Origin: Oleispira antarctica RB-8
GTDB taxonomy: Bacteria; Pseudomonadota; Gammaproteobacteria; Pseudomonadales; Oceanobacteraceae
Length of the DNA: 64,000 nucleotides
Assembly: GCA_000967895.1 (NCBI GenBank)
Contig: FO203512.1
Location: forward strand, 3,657,531-3,721,530
Direction of reading: 5' to 3'
Shown: positions 27,054-36,755 of the stretch, in pieces
Layout of the letters: each line of letters starts with the position of its first letter
How positions within the stretch are numbered: the first letter of the stretch is position 1
Position numbers and translations under genes: made by a program
The notes under the pieces: generated by a model
The model's input: only the letters and a program-made list of their open reading frames with translations
Told to the model about the DNA's origin: nothing
Database searches by the model: none

Positions 27054-28199
27054 ATGATTAAACGTACTGTATTTGATTCTGAGCAAGATATGTTTCGCGA
27101 TAGCTTCCGTAAATTCTTATTAGAAGAAGCGGTTCCTCATCATGAACAGTGGGAAAAAGACGGGCAGGTATCGCGTGAGTTCTGGAAAAAAGCTGGAGAG
27201 ATGGGTTATTTAAGCCCTACTGTACCTGAAGCTTACGGCGGTGTAGAAGTTGATTTCCGTTATAACGCAGTGGTTGCTGAAGAAGTTGCGAACTTTGGTT
27301 TAACTGGCATTGGCTTTGGTTTGCATTCTGATATCGCGGTACCTTACATAATGGCGTACGGTACAGAAGAGCAAAAGCAAAAATATTTACCGGGTTGTGT
27401 GAATGGCGATATTATTACAGCGATTGCAATGACAGAGCCGGGTACAGGTTCCGATTTACAAGGTGTTAAAACCAGCGCTGTTTTGAGCGACGATGGTGAA
27501 CACTATATCCTTAATGGTTCTAAAACTTTTATCACCAACGGTCAGCTTGCCGATCTTGTTATTGTGGTTGCGAAAACCGATCCTAGTGCGGGCGCAAAAG
27601 GCACCAGTTTATTATTGCTAGAAGCGGGGACGGAAGGATTTGTTAAAGGCCAAAACCTTCATAAAATTGGTATGAAGGCTCAAGATACCTCTGAGTTATT
27701 TTTCCAAGATGTGAAGGTGCCTAAAGCCAACTTATTAGGCACCGAAGGCATGGGCTTTATCTACCTAATGCAAGAGCTTCCACAAGAACGTTTGTCTGTT
27801 TCGTTATCGGCTATTGCCTGTGCTGAATCTATTCTTGAGCAAACAGTAACGTATGTGAAAGATCGTAAAGCCTTTGGAAAATCCATCGCATCTTTTCAAA
27901 ATACTCAGTTTAAACTCGCTGAAATGTCTTCCACTGTCACGATGGCCCGCGTCTTTATTGATAAATGTTTAGAGCTGCATTTAGAAAAAGAGTTAGATGA
28001 TGTTACCGCGGCCAAATTGAAATTACTCTCTACCGATATTCAATGCGATGTTGTTGATGAGTGCTTACAGCTACACGGTGGTTATGGCTATATGTGGGAA
28101 TACCCTGTTGCTCGTGCCTATGCAGATGCTCGTGTGCAAAAGATTTATGCGGGTACTAACGAAATCATGAAGCTAATCATTGGTCGCTCAATGGTTTAA
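27054..28199 (+). CDS. Acyl-CoA dehydrogenase, long-chain/isovaleryl type
   Basis: About 381 residues. ATG 27054 has AAGG 8 bp upstream; ATG 27048 is too close to that site. FAD/acyl motifs TAIAMTEPGTGSDLQGVKTSA and LQLHGGYGYMWEYPVARAYAD are present. The C-terminal site reads IYAGTNEIMKLI, with Ala where SCAD/MCAD have their catalytic Glu. As in LCAD and isovaleryl-CoA dehydrogenase, the base is predicted to be a Glu in an earlier helix (within AIACAESILEQTVTYVKDRKAFG). It therefore differs in substrate class from the 20211-21368 enzyme and probably accepts branched or long acyl-CoA. Confidence 0.93.
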   Translation: MIKRTVFDSEQDMFRDSFRKFLLEEAVPHHEQWEKDGQVSREFWKKAGEMGYLSPTVPEAYGGVEVDFRYNAVVAEEVANFGLTGIGFGLHSDIAVPYIMAYGTEEQKQKYLPGCVNGDIITAIAMTEPGTGSDLQGVKTSAVLSDDGEHYILNGSKTFITNGQLADLVIVVAKTDPSAGAKGTSLLLLEAGTEGFVKGQNLHKIGMKAQDTSELFFQDVKVPKANLLGTEGMGFIYLMQELPQERLSVSLSAIACAESILEQTVTYVKDRKAFGKSIASFQNTQFKLAEMSSTVTMARVFIDKCLELHLEKELDDVTAAKLKLLSTDIQCDVVDECLQLHGGYGYMWEYPVARAYADARVQKIYAGTNEIMKLIIGRSMV

Positions 28200-28236
28200 T
28201 AGTTTCTGATTTTTAAGATTAAATACAATCTGCATG

Positions 28237-28270
28237 AATGCTAGTGAGCCCTCCACTCCCTAGCATTTTT
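28237..28270 (+). terminator. Rho-independent terminator after the acyl-CoA dehydrogenase gene
   Basis: AATGCTAG (28237-28244) pairs with CTAGCATT (28260-28267), followed by TTTTT. It closes the SDR/thiolase/FadB-like/ACAD unit before the CaiB-type gene. Confidence 0.8.
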
Positions 28271-28341
28271 TATATTTAAAATTTATTTTAAAATATTATT
28301 TCTATAATTTATAACCATTACTTACTTTGGATCTTGTCATT

Positions 28342-29526
28342 ATGTCTCTGCCTCTAGCCGGTATAAAAATCCTTGATTTTACCACTTTATTACCTGGACC
28401 TTATGCTACTCAGATTTTAGCCGACATGGGAGCCGAGGTACTTCGAGTTGAATCACCGACACGCGCTGACTTGGTTAAATTTATGCCTCCTTATATTGGT
28501 AATGGCATGGATCGAGTTTCTGCAGCTCATGCAACGCTGAATCGCAACAAACAAAGCATCGCCATCGACTTAAAAAAAGAAGGCGCGCAAGAGATTATTC
28601 ATAAGCTTCTGCCAAAGTACGACATTGTCATTGAGCAATTTAGACCGGGCGTAATGAAGCGATTAGGTTTGGACTTTGCAACATTAAAAGAGACTCAGCC
28701 AAACTTAATTTATTGCTCCATTACAGGCTATGGTCAAACAGGTCCTCTGAAAGATCGAGCAGGACACGACATTAATTATTTAGCACTATCAGGGCTTGCC
28801 AGTTTTTCTGGGCGTGAAGAAACAGGACCCGTATTGTCGGGGGCTCAAATCGCTGATGTTGCGGGTGGCTCACATAATGCCGTTATGGCGATTTTGGCCG
28901 CGATTATTCAGCGTACGACGACCAACCAAGGTCAATACCTTGATATCAGCATGAGCGATGCTGCTATGGCTTTAACGACTATGGCCGGTGCTAATGCATT
29001 AACCAGTGGCGAAGATCCAGATTATGGCACTGATATGCTGAATGGTGGTTTATTTTACAACTACTATAAAACTTCAGACGATCGTTATATTTCGGTTGGA
29101 AGCTTAGAGCCTAACTTTGCATTAGCGCTTCTATCCTTACTTGAATTAGAAGAATGGAAAAGCAAGATTGGGGATCAAAGCCCAGCCATGCAAAAACAGA
29201 TTAGTGAAGCAATCAGTGAAAAAGTAGGTGCCCAGCCGCTAACACATTGGCAGGCCGAATTTGCTAAGATCGATGCCTGCGTAGAGCCCGTATTAACCAT
29301 GAACGAAGCGTTTAAACATCCACATTTTATTGAACGCGGCATGGTTACTCGAGCAATCGGTAACAACAATAGTGAGATTAAACAAATTAATACGGCCTTG
29401 CCATTTAAGCGACAAGAAGCTCACAAGGCAGGAGGGAAACTCGGAGCTGATACGCTCAGTATTATGCAAAGCTTGGGTTATAGCGATGAGCAAATATCAG
29501 TCTTAAAAGAGAATCGCTGCATATAG
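28342..29526 (+). CDS. CaiB/BaiF-type CoA transferase / alpha-methylacyl-CoA racemase
   Basis: About 394 residues from MSLPLAGIKILDFTTLLPGPYATQ. A TTG at 28327 would add five residues. The class III CoA-transferase fold shows DMGAEVLRVESP, HATLNRNKQSIAIDLKK, EQFRPGVMKRLGLD, YCSITGYGQTGPLKDRAGHDINYLALSG (catalytic Asp in GHD) and PVLSGAQIADVAGG. Family members move CoA between acids or epimerise 2-methylacyl-CoA. Next to an HSD10-like SDR and an isovaleryl-type ACAD, racemase activity on branched acyl-CoA is the more attractive reading. It has its own upstream spacer and follows a terminator. Confidence 0.88.
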   Translation: MSLPLAGIKILDFTTLLPGPYATQILADMGAEVLRVESPTRADLVKFMPPYIGNGMDRVSAAHATLNRNKQSIAIDLKKEGAQEIIHKLLPKYDIVIEQFRPGVMKRLGLDFATLKETQPNLIYCSITGYGQTGPLKDRAGHDINYLALSGLASFSGREETGPVLSGAQIADVAGGSHNAVMAILAAIIQRTTTNQGQYLDISMSDAAMALTTMAGANALTSGEDPDYGTDMLNGGLFYNYYKTSDDRYISVGSLEPNFALALLSLLELEEWKSKIGDQSPAMQKQISEAISEKVGAQPLTHWQAEFAKIDACVEPVLTMNEAFKHPHFIERGMVTRAIGNNNSEIKQINTALPFKRQEAHKAGGKLGADTLSIMQSLGYSDEQISVLKENRCI

Positions 29527-29547
29527 AGTACCCAAGGTTTTAAACTT

Positions 29548-29604
29548 GGCTATACTGAGTAGTAATGATTTTCATGTTTCATTACTACTCAGGGATAGCC
29601 TTTT
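29548..29604 (+). terminator. Strong hairpin terminator
   Basis: A perfect 14-bp stem (CTGAGTAGTAATGA at 29555-29568 with TCATTACTACTCAG at 29579-29592) is extended by GGCTAT/ATAGCC outer arms and followed by TTTT. It lies 22 bp after the CaiB-type stop and before the binding-protein gene. Confidence 0.75.
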
Positions 29605-29610
29605 ACAACT

Positions 29611-30399
29611 ATGATTTTTGCACCCGCATTCTTCACCTCAATGTTCTCACTAAAACGGCTAACGACAATTACTGTCTTCATGCTGTTACTTATCATTGGA
29701 TCAACCGCTCAGGCTGATAATAGCAAAACTAACTCTGTCGTTTTAGCGGTAGAAGACAGCTGGCCTCCGTATGCAGATGCCAATGGCCAAGGCATCGCCA
29801 CAAATATTGTTCAGCAAGCATTTGCTGCGGTTGGTATTAAGCTATTTTTAAAAGTATCACCTTATGCCAGAGTATTAGATATTGTTGAAAAAGGCCTTGT
29901 AGTGGGTGGCTACAATGTTACTCGCCAAACCTCTACCGAAGAGAAATTTTTATTTGGTCAACAAGCTTTACTTACAGCTTCCGCTTCTTTTTATTTTCCT
30001 GCCAGTAACTGTCAAGTATTTAAATATAAAAGTATTGCCGACATCCCAGATGGCACTCGTGTTGGAATTATAATCAATTATGAATACGGTAATAGCTTTG
30101 AACAACACAAACATCGATTTAAGCAAGTACGAGTCTCTAACCAGACTCAAATTATTAATATGCTTAAATTAAACAGAATCGATAGCGCTATCATGTTTGA
30201 TGAAGTTGCTAATTACACAATTAAATCTATGGGATTAGATGAGAAATCAATAAAAAAAGGCCCCTTAAATCATACGAGTGAAATTTACGTCGCTTTTTCT
30301 CGCGCTCATGAAAATGCTCGATTCTTTGCAGATAAACTAGATCAAGGGCTTTTATACATTAAGGAAAGCGGTCAATACGCTAAATTATTACCGCATTAG
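29611..30399 (+). CDS. Periplasmic solute-binding-like protein (SBP_bac_3 family)
   Basis: 262 residues with an N-terminal signal peptide (TTITVFMLLLIIGSTAQAD) if ATG 29611 is used; ATG 29641 is also possible. The mature part resembles extracellular solute-binding proteins family 3: VVLAVEDSWPPYADANGQGIATNIVQQAFAAVGI, YARVLDIVEKGLVVGGYNVTRQTSTEEKFLFGQ and GTRVGIIINYEYG. No ABC permease or ATPase is adjacent. It is followed by a chemoreceptor, so it may serve as a sensor ligand-binding partner rather than in uptake. The ligand is unknown, possibly an amino-acid-like molecule. Confidence 0.8.
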   Translation: MIFAPAFFTSMFSLKRLTTITVFMLLLIIGSTAQADNSKTNSVVLAVEDSWPPYADANGQGIATNIVQQAFAAVGIKLFLKVSPYARVLDIVEKGLVVGGYNVTRQTSTEEKFLFGQQALLTASASFYFPASNCQVFKYKSIADIPDGTRVGIIINYEYGNSFEQHKHRFKQVRVSNQTQIINMLKLNRIDSAIMFDEVANYTIKSMGLDEKSIKKGPLNHTSEIYVAFSRAHENARFFADKLDQGLLYIKESGQYAKLLPH

Positions 30400-30483
30400 G
30401 GGAATTTCCCAAAACAATACTGCAATCTGCCAAGTCAACTTCTACACTTAACGATACCCACTCATATTATTGGATATTTTGTA

Positions 30484-32355
30484 ATGAAGTTTGCCCATAA
30501 AATTGTTGCTGCTGCCAGCCTCATTCTGCTTTTATCTCTTGGTCTTCTATCGGGTTATCAGTATTTTCAGGTAAAAACCGAAATTAATAATCAGGTCAAT
30601 GCCAGTACTGAAGAGCTGGTCGCTTCTCTTAGCCAAAGTATTGAAGCTGTCATGGCAACAAAATCTGACCTCACGAGCTACGCGGCTAACCTCATTGGCG
30701 ATGACCTCTCACTAGAACATATTTCCGAAGTGATCGATCAGCCGATAATCAAGAAGCATTTTTTACTAGCAGGCGTTGGTGTAGAAGCCACAGGGGTGAC
30801 TATTGGTAACGACCCGGGCTGGAATCCCCCTTCTGATTACGACCCTAGAAAACGTACCTGGTACATGGATGCAAAAAAACATAAGAAAACCCTTTTTACT
30901 GCACCTTACAGCGATGCTGATACGGGCGAAATTCTAATTTCAGCGGCTACTCCGCTAAATATTAATGGTCAATTTTCCGGTGCTTTATTTACGGATTTAA
31001 GCCTAAAAAGCCTTGCCGACATCAGTAATAGTGCTGAATTATTTGGTGCGGGCTTTGCCTTCATTGTAAGTAAAGATGGTAATTTCATTGCCCATCCAGA
31101 CAGTAAGTACAACGGTAAGCCAATGTCGGATGCTTTTAAGGCGGGTCTGCAATTGAAAACAGGGACACAAGAAACTGTTATTGATGGCGCTAAAAATCTG
31201 ATTGTTTTCACTTTATTAGAAGATTTGGACTGGTATCTCGGTGTTGCACTTAATGAAGATATAATTTTTGCCCCCGTCAACAAACTGCGCCGTGATGCCA
31301 TTGTATATTCTCTATTAGCGCTCATCATTGCCGTTCTCGCCTTAGGTGCCATTATTAAACAACTTATGCAGCCTCTTAAAATTCTCAATGACGCAATGAG
31401 CGATGTTGCCACAGGCGAAGGTGACCTTACGCGTCGCCTCGATACTAATACTGATGAAGAATTCTCTAATCTAGCGAAAAGCTTTAATAGTTTTGCTGAA
31501 AAACTACAAACCATGATTAGAGAGGTAAAGGTCATTGGCACCAGCATGATGTTAAGTACCGAACAAACAGCTCAAGGTGCGAGCATAGCAACTGGAGCAA
31601 TGGAACAACAAAACGAAGAAGTTGAACAGCTCGCGACGGCAATGAACGAAATGGCCTGCACGGCCTTAGAAGTCGCCAGTAACGCACAAACAGCGGCGAG
31701 TGCTGTGCAACAAGCCGATGATGCTGTTATTCAAGGTGTCGATGCGATTAATGAAACGACCCTCGTTATATCCCAATTATCAGGCCAAATTGACGAGGCC
31801 GTTATTGCAGTACAAGAACTTGAAAGTGATACCGCGAGTATTGAATCTATTCTCGGCGTAATTACCAGCATCGCAGAGCAAACCAACCTATTGGCATTGA
31901 ATGCTGCCATCGAAGCCGCTAGAGCTGGAGAGATGGGCCGAGGCTTTGCTGTGGTTGCTGATGAAGTAAGAAACTTAGCAGCCAGAACACAACAATCAAC
32001 GTCTGAAATTCGTGAAAAAATAGAAAAATTACAATCAGGTGTTATTGCCGTGGTTACTGTAATGAACAACAGCAAGCAAACCACCACTATCACTGTTCAA
32101 AAATCACAACAAGCCAACGCCACCAATGAATTAATCAGTGAAAGTATTCGCAAGATCACCGACATGAACCTACAAATTGCAAGTGCCGCTGAAGAGCAGA
32201 GTCAGGTTGCCGAAGAAATGAATCGTAATACGTCTAATATCCGCGACCTTTCTCAACAAGTCATGGAGAACTCCAGTCAAACGAACAAAACAATGAAAAT
32301 TCAGGTTAAACAAGTCGGCGATCAAGAAAAGCTATTGAGCCAATTTATTGTCTGA
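30484..32355 (+). CDS. Methyl-accepting chemotaxis protein with dCache sensor
   Basis: 623 residues. TM1 lies at about 7-28; a periplasmic double-Cache domain (about 35-270) contains [40 protein letters not shown] and the membrane-distal [16 protein letters not shown]2 (about 278-298) leads to HAMP (about 300-352). The cytoplasmic signalling domain has the conserved tip [35 protein letters not shown]. dCache receptors commonly sense amino acids, organic acids or purines; the ligand cannot be told here. It follows the periplasmic binding protein by 84 bp. No che genes are present in the window. Confidence 0.95.
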   Translation: MKFAHKIVAAASLILLLSLGLLSGYQYFQVKTEINNQVNASTEELVASLSQSIEAVMATKSDLTSYAANLIGDDLSLEHISEVIDQPIIKKHFLLAGVGVEATGVTIGNDPGWNPPSDYDPRKRTWYMDAKKHKKTLFTAPYSDADTGEILISAATPLNINGQFSGALFTDLSLKSLADISNSAELFGAGFAFIVSKDGNFIAHPDSKYNGKPMSDAFKAGLQLKTGTQETVIDGAKNLIVFTLLEDLDWYLGVALNEDIIFAPVNKLRRDAIVYSLLALIIAVLALGAIIKQLMQPLKILNDAMSDVATGEGDLTRRLDTNTDEEFSNLAKSFNSFAEKLQTMIREVKVIGTSMMLSTEQTAQGASIATGAMEQQNEEVEQLATAMNEMACTALEVASNAQTAASAVQQADDAVIQGVDAINETTLVISQLSGQIDEAVIAVQELESDTASIESILGVITSIAEQTNLLALNAAIEAARAGEMGRGFAVVADEVRNLAARTQQSTSEIREKIEKLQSGVIAVVTVMNNSKQTTTITVQKSQQANATNELISESIRKITDMNLQIASAAEEQSQVAEEMNRNTSNIRDLSQQVMENSSQTNKTMKIQVKQVGDQEKLLSQFIV

Positions 32356-32365
32356 TTTAGTACGC

Positions 32366-32399
32366 AGGCGATTGTTTAATTCATGTTAAGCGATCGCCT
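32366..32399 (+). terminator. Hairpin after the chemoreceptor gene
   Basis: AGGCGAT (32366-32372) pairs with ATCGCCT (32393-32399), extended inward through two G-U pairs to TTAA/TTAA, a 14-bp stem with a 6-nt loop. No strong T-run. Confidence 0.5.
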
Positions 32400-32476
32400 A
32401 AATAACTGACTGATATGATTTTCGCTCAAATGAGCTATCATTAGCAACTCATCGCTGACGGTTGATTATTCGCTTT

Positions 32477-33226
32477 ATGGATTATAGTTTTGAGTTACTA
32501 GGGATTTTATCTTTAGTCGCAGTTGCTGCTGGATTTATTGATGCCATCGCTGGCGGTGGTGGACTACTCACAATACCTGCCCTTCTTCTTACCGGCATGT
32601 CTCCCGTACAAGCCATTGCTACCAATAAGTTACAAGCTTGCTTTGGTAGCTTTACCGCAACTCGGTATTTCATAAAACAAAACCTAGTATCACCTAAAAA
32701 ACAAATCTGGGGAATTGTGGCCGCTGGGATAGGCGCTATATTTGGCGCTATCGCTATTCAGCTATTTGATTCAAGTCTATTAATCACCCTATTGCCTTTC
32801 GCTTTAATTGTGATCGCTGTGTATTTAGTACTGGCAAAAAACTTTGGACAATCTTCTGACAAACCCAAGCTGAATGAAAAAAAGTTTAATGCCTCTTTTA
32901 TTACGGGCATTGGATTTTATGATGGTTTTTTTGGCCCAGGTACAGGTACATTTTTTACTTTAAGTTATTGCAAGATGAGAGCTTTGAATTTAATTCAAGC
33001 AACTGCCCACGCGAAGCTAATGAACTTCACAACCAATATTGTTTCTTTGCTTATATTCATTTTATCTGACCAAATTATTTGGCAGATTGGGCTAGCGATG
33101 GCTTTAGGACAAATAATTGGAGCACGTATTGGAGCAGCAACAGCGATTAAGCAAGGGACCAACTTTATACGCTATATGACGGTTGCGGTTTGTATTGCAA
33201 TGAGTATTAGCCTGCTATTAAAGTAA
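32477..33226 (+). CDS. TSUP-family (TauE/SafE, YfcA-like) membrane transporter
   Basis: About 249 residues from MDYSFELLGILSLVAVAAGFIDA. A TTG at 32462 adds five residues but has no better support. There are about eight membrane helices in two repeats, with repeat motifs AGFIDAIAGGGGLLTIPALLLTGMSPVQAIATNKLQ and GFYDGFFGPGTGTFFTL. YfcA-type proteins export sulfite, sulfonates or other small organic anions. The neighbouring purine cluster does not clarify the substrate. It is convergent with puuD; a bidirectional terminator separates them. Confidence 0.9.
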   Translation: MDYSFELLGILSLVAVAAGFIDAIAGGGGLLTIPALLLTGMSPVQAIATNKLQACFGSFTATRYFIKQNLVSPKKQIWGIVAAGIGAIFGAIAIQLFDSSLLITLLPFALIVIAVYLVLAKNFGQSSDKPKLNEKKFNASFITGIGFYDGFFGPGTGTFFTLSYCKMRALNLIQATAHAKLMNFTTNIVSLLIFILSDQIIWQIGLAMALGQIIGARIGAATAIKQGTNFIRYMTVAVCIAMSISLLLK

Positions 33227-33274
33227 TCTCTGCACCATCACTCATATTAATAAGTAATGGAAAAACAGAAAAAT

Positions 33275-33320
33275 CCCTTTATTGGCTAGTCTAGGAAATG
33301 ACTCAATAAAGGGCTTTTTT
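33275..33320. terminator. Bidirectional rho-independent terminator
   Basis: CCCTTTATTG (33275-33284) pairs with CAATAAAGGG (33304-33313), followed by CTTTTTT. The left flank is A-rich, so it can also terminate the minus-strand purine operon ending at 33379. Confidence 0.85.
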
Positions 33321-33378
33321 ATACTTGCTTACAAAGCATTATAATTTACAGCTTTGCTAAACTAGCGACTTACTAACA

Positions 33379-34554
33379 TTACTTAGATAACCAAACCATG
33401 ACTTGCTGACGTTCTTTATCGGTCATTTTAGTTAAGTTCCCTAATGGCATATAACCCGTTTGCAGTGCTGGAATCATTTTATCTTTCACCGTGAGAACCT
33501 GCTCAACAGTTTCTAGAATGATACCCGCTGGTGCCGAAGCAAAGCCTGCATGGGTTGGATTCACGGCATGGCACGAAATACAACGCTGACCAATAATCGT
33601 CATCGCTTGAGTATCAGTTAAGATAGTTTCGCCCTTCTGTGCTTCTATCTTAGCAGGCACCATTGCGGCTGCTAAAGCGGCCAACATAATCGCTGAAATC
33701 ACCAAGATACTCGGCTTACTGACACCTTGATTTTTCAAGTTAAAAAAGTGACGAGCATAAGCAGAGATGAAACCAATCGCCACCAAGACCAACCAACCCT
33801 GTTCATGACCATAGGTCATTGGGTAATGGTTGCTGATCATGATGAAAATGATGGGCAAGGTGAAGTAGTTATTGTGGGTTGAACGCAATTTTGCAAACGC
33901 GCCGTATTTAGGATCGGGCGATTCACCACGTTGCACGGCATCTACTAAAGCTCGTTGCGCTGGCATAATCCCTAAAAATACATTGCCCGCCATAATCGTT
34001 CCTAATATCGCACCGACATGGATATAGGCACCACGAGCAGAGAATATTTGGAAAGCAAACCACGACATGAAAATTAAAAAGGCGAATAATATTAAGCCGA
34101 ATACTTTACCGTTATGGCGTAATGGAGAACGCACCATCGCTTCATAAACCGCGACACCTGCGATAATGAAACCCATGCCTGCGGCAATCGCTTCGCCTTG
34201 AGTAAAGTCCATACGCGCGCTATCAATTAAGAAACTTTCAGCGCCGATGTAATACACGATCCAGAGCATCACCATACCGGTTAACCAGGTGGTATAGGCT
34301 TCCCACTTAAACCAGTGTAAGTTCTCAGGCATCTTCTCAGGCCCTAACTTATATTTCGCCACTTCGTAGAAACCGCCACCGTGAATCGCCCACAAGTCGC
34401 CGCCAATACCTTTATCTTTCTTCCACTGCGGTGGATTTTCTAGGCTGTTATCCAACCAAACGAAATAGAATGAGGCGCCAATCCAAGCGACACCCGCTAT
34501 TACGTGGAACCAACGGAAGAACATGTTCAGCCATTCTAAAAAATACGCTTCCAT
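33379..34554 (-). CDS. puuD: Membrane urate hydroxylase PuuD with C-terminal cytochrome c domain
   Basis: 391 residues. The N-terminal seven- to nine-helix domain starts MEAYFLEWLNMFFRWFHVIAGVAWIGASFYFVW and contains WAIHGGGFYEVAKYKLGPEKMPENLHWFKWE, the urate oxidase N-terminal signature. The C-terminal periplasmic cytochrome c (about 315-391) has one heme site, RCISCH, with a Met in YMPLGNLTKM as likely distal ligand. PuuD oxidises urate to 5-hydroxyisourate and passes electrons to the respiratory chain, replacing soluble uricase and avoiding peroxide. Its ATG overlaps the guaD stop by one base (TAATG). It is the last gene of the minus-strand purine cluster. Confidence 0.93.
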   Translation of the reverse strand: MEAYFLEWLNMFFRWFHVIAGVAWIGASFYFVWLDNSLENPPQWKKDKGIGGDLWAIHGGGFYEVAKYKLGPEKMPENLHWFKWEAYTTWLTGMVMLWIVYYIGAESFLIDSARMDFTQGEAIAAGMGFIIAGVAVYEAMVRSPLRHNGKVFGLILFAFLIFMSWFAFQIFSARGAYIHVGAILGTIMAGNVFLGIMPAQRALVDAVQRGESPDPKYGAFAKLRSTHNNYFTLPIIFIMISNHYPMTYGHEQGWLVLVAIGFISAYARHFFNLKNQGVSKPSILVISAIMLAALAAAMVPAKIEAQKGETILTDTQAMTIIGQRCISCHAVNPTHAGFASAPAGIILETVEQVLTVKDKMIPALQTGYMPLGNLTKMTDKERQQVMVWLSK

Positions 34555-35909
34555 TATTTTTCTCCAGCGCTATTAATATTTACATCGCTATGAATAGTTA
34601 CATCACGATCATGAACGCAATTACCAGCAACATAGGTTGCCTGTACTGCACGGTCGTCACCTAAAATAATCATGGCAAATAATTTCTCGGCCAACGTTTT
34701 ACACTTGCCTTGCTTCAATGCCATTAGTGGGGTGCTATTAAAATCTAATACGGCAAAGTCTGCTTCGTTACCCGTTTTGAATGAGCCAATTTTATCGTCT
34801 AGCTGAAGTGTTTTCGCATTACCTAAAGTCGCAAGGTACAAGCTCTTCAATGCTGATAATTTATTGCCATTCAATTGCGTTACTTTGTAAGCTTCGCTGA
34901 GTGTTTGCAACATAGAGAAACTCGTACCACCACCGACGTCTGTGGCAACACTGTAAGCTACTTGCTGCTCTTCTAGTTCTTTAATGTCTAACAAACCGCT
35001 GCCTAAGAATAGGTTTGAGGTTGGGCAAAAAGAAACACTGGAGCCCGTTTCACGGAAACGCTGGTGTTCACGTTCGTTTAAGTGAATGCCGTGAGCAAAT
35101 ACGCTGCGCTTACCGAGTAAGTTATATTGGTCGTAGACATCAAGGTAGTCTTTAGCATCTGGAAATAATTCCGCTACGAAAGCCATTTCATCTTTGTTTT
35201 CCGAGATGTGTGTTTGCAAGTACACATCAGGATATTCTTGCATCAACTGCTCTGCTTTTTGCAGCTGTTCGTGCGTCGATGTAATCGCAAAGCGTGGAGT
35301 TACCGCATAAAGTTGACGACCGTTATTGTGCCAAGTATCGATCAACGATTTACTATCTTCGTAGCTGCTTTCAGGGGTATCGCACAAGAACTCTGGTGCG
35401 TTACGATCCATCATGACCTTACCGCAGATCATACGGGTATTACGTGCTTCAGAGGCTTCGAAGAAAGCTTCTACTGATTGCTTATGCACGGTACCAAAAA
35501 CCAATGCTGTGGTTGTGCCGCATTTTAGTAGTTCGTCGAGAAAGAAGTTCGCGATGTTGCTGGCGTATTCTTTATCTTCAAACTGGCGCTCAGCGGGGAA
35601 GGTATAGTTATTCAACCAATCCAAGAGTTGTTCACCGTAAGAGGCAATCACTTCGACTTGTGGATAATGAATATGTGTATCGATCATACCTGGAATAATT
35701 AGGTGATCTTTGTATTCAACTATTTTCACGCCTGCTGCCAGTGTTGCTAATATTTCACTGGCTTCGCCTAGATTGGCAACCTTGCCATTTTCAATGACTA
35801 ATGCGCCATCTTGAAAAAATTGATAAGCATCTTCACCGTCGATATCTGGATCGGACAGAAAGTTAAGTATAGCGGCTCGATAGACAGTCGTGCTCTGTGT
35901 GCTGGTCAT
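34554..35909 (-). CDS. guaD: Guanine deaminase
   Basis: 451 residues, amidohydrolase that converts guanine to xanthine. Zinc-site motifs are visible: MIDTHIHYPQVEVIASYGEQLLDWL (HxH), LQTHISENKDE (His), FAHGIHLNERE (His) and SYSVATDVGGGTSFSM (Asp). CPTSNLFLGSG and GNEADFAVLDF are standard GuaD sequence. It shares a base with the puuD start, so guanine and urate breakdown are translationally coupled. It supplies xanthine to XdhABC. A 250-bp spacer containing a repeat element separates it from allA. Confidence 0.94.
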   Translation of the reverse strand: MTSTQSTTVYRAAILNFLSDPDIDGEDAYQFFQDGALVIENGKVANLGEASEILATLAAGVKIVEYKDHLIIPGMIDTHIHYPQVEVIASYGEQLLDWLNNYTFPAERQFEDKEYASNIANFFLDELLKCGTTTALVFGTVHKQSVEAFFEASEARNTRMICGKVMMDRNAPEFLCDTPESSYEDSKSLIDTWHNNGRQLYAVTPRFAITSTHEQLQKAEQLMQEYPDVYLQTHISENKDEMAFVAELFPDAKDYLDVYDQYNLLGKRSVFAHGIHLNEREHQRFRETGSSVSFCPTSNLFLGSGLLDIKELEEQQVAYSVATDVGGGTSFSMLQTLSEAYKVTQLNGNKLSALKSLYLATLGNAKTLQLDDKIGSFKTGNEADFAVLDFNSTPLMALKQGKCKTLAEKLFAMIILGDDRAVQATYVAGNCVHDRDVTIHSDVNINSAGEK

Positions 35910-35973
35910 AATGTTATATTCTCATTCAAACTTTTAAAGAAACAGTATTGGTTTTTAAATCGATGCAAAATTA

Positions 35974-36085
35974 AGTAATTGCTTCCACAAAACGGCGTAA
36001 ATACTTCCCTGTAGCCTTGGGCTCGGCCAGTCGTTGCAGGTTTTCACGCCGCTACGCTCCATGCCTCACACATTTGTTCCACAAA
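35974..36085 (-). repeat. Dispersed CTACAGGGA element, copy B
   Basis: On the minus strand: GTTTGTGGAACAAATGTGTG, GAGGCATGGAGC, an insert not present in the other copies, then CCCAAGGCTACAGGGAAGTA and TTTACGCCGTTTTGTGGAAG. The arms are weaker inverted repeats than in the other copies. It sits between allA and guaD. Confidence 0.7.
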
Positions 36086-36158
36086 CACTCAATCCTGCCT
36101 CTTATGAATTCATAAAATTCAATAATGTTTCTTTTTCAAAATTTCTAATAGTTACTTA

Positions 36159-36719
36159 TTAACAAGTAATCTGAATTTTTACATCTTCACCGAAGAAATA
36201 TTCTTCACAATTATTACCACCACCTTTACGATCGACCACAAGGAAATCACATACCTTGTTCAATCCTAATACTGGGTGATGCCAAGTATTTTTGTGGTAA
36301 TTAATACCTTGGTCGGCACGGGCAATAAACAAGTGAAGATTTTCAGGGGTTAGCTCTTCAACCGCATCGGCCACCAGCACCAAATACTCTTCACCAGAAA
36401 GCGGGTGAAAAGATTGGCTACCAAACGGATGACGTTCAACCATTTCGATATCCATGGCTAAATCTTTAGAGACTGGGCGAGGCTGCGCACGGAAGATATT
36501 AATCACAGCGTGAGTTTCACTCTTGCCACCAGCCGCTTCTAATTCAACATTTACCAAAGAGTCATAACGTTCGGTATTGCCACCATTAATCATGATCAGG
36601 CTGCTATCAGCAGAACCATCTTGCGCACTTTGTTTTGCATCTGGCACTTCAACCACATCACCAAAAGCAGCAAACGCTTCTTTGGTTAATGGCAGGGGCG
36701 TTAATTTATATTCTTTCAC
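36159..36719 (-). CDS. allA: Ureidoglycolate lyase
   Basis: 186 residues, cupin-fold enzyme releasing urea and glyoxylate from ureidoglycolate. Recognisable parts are LTKEAFAAFGDVVEVPDA, MVERHPFGSQSFHPLSGEEYLVLVA, HLFIARADQGINYHKNTWHHPVLGL and CDFLVVDRKGGGNNCEEYFF. It is the last step of the allantoate branch with Alc. It is in line with uraH (36-bp gap), so probably co-transcribed. E. coli AllA is about 160 residues; this one is somewhat longer. Confidence 0.93.
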   Translation of the reverse strand: MKEYKLTPLPLTKEAFAAFGDVVEVPDAKQSAQDGSADSSLIMINGGNTERYDSLVNVELEAAGGKSETHAVINIFRAQPRPVSKDLAMDIEMVERHPFGSQSFHPLSGEEYLVLVADAVEELTPENLHLFIARADQGINYHKNTWHHPVLGLNKVCDFLVVDRKGGGNNCEEYFFGEDVKIQITC

Positions 36720-36755
36720 AATTATTCTCTTTAAAAGAAATTTCTTAACTAGAAG

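Noticed and set aside
30969-31547. 192-residue minus-strand frame
   Set aside because: Antisense shadow of the chemoreceptor gene; Ser/Leu-rich composition with no domain.
32477-33226. Dedicated purine or urea-related role for the TSUP transporter
   Set aside because: It is on the opposite strand, convergent with puuD and separated by a terminator, so adjacency alone does not support it.
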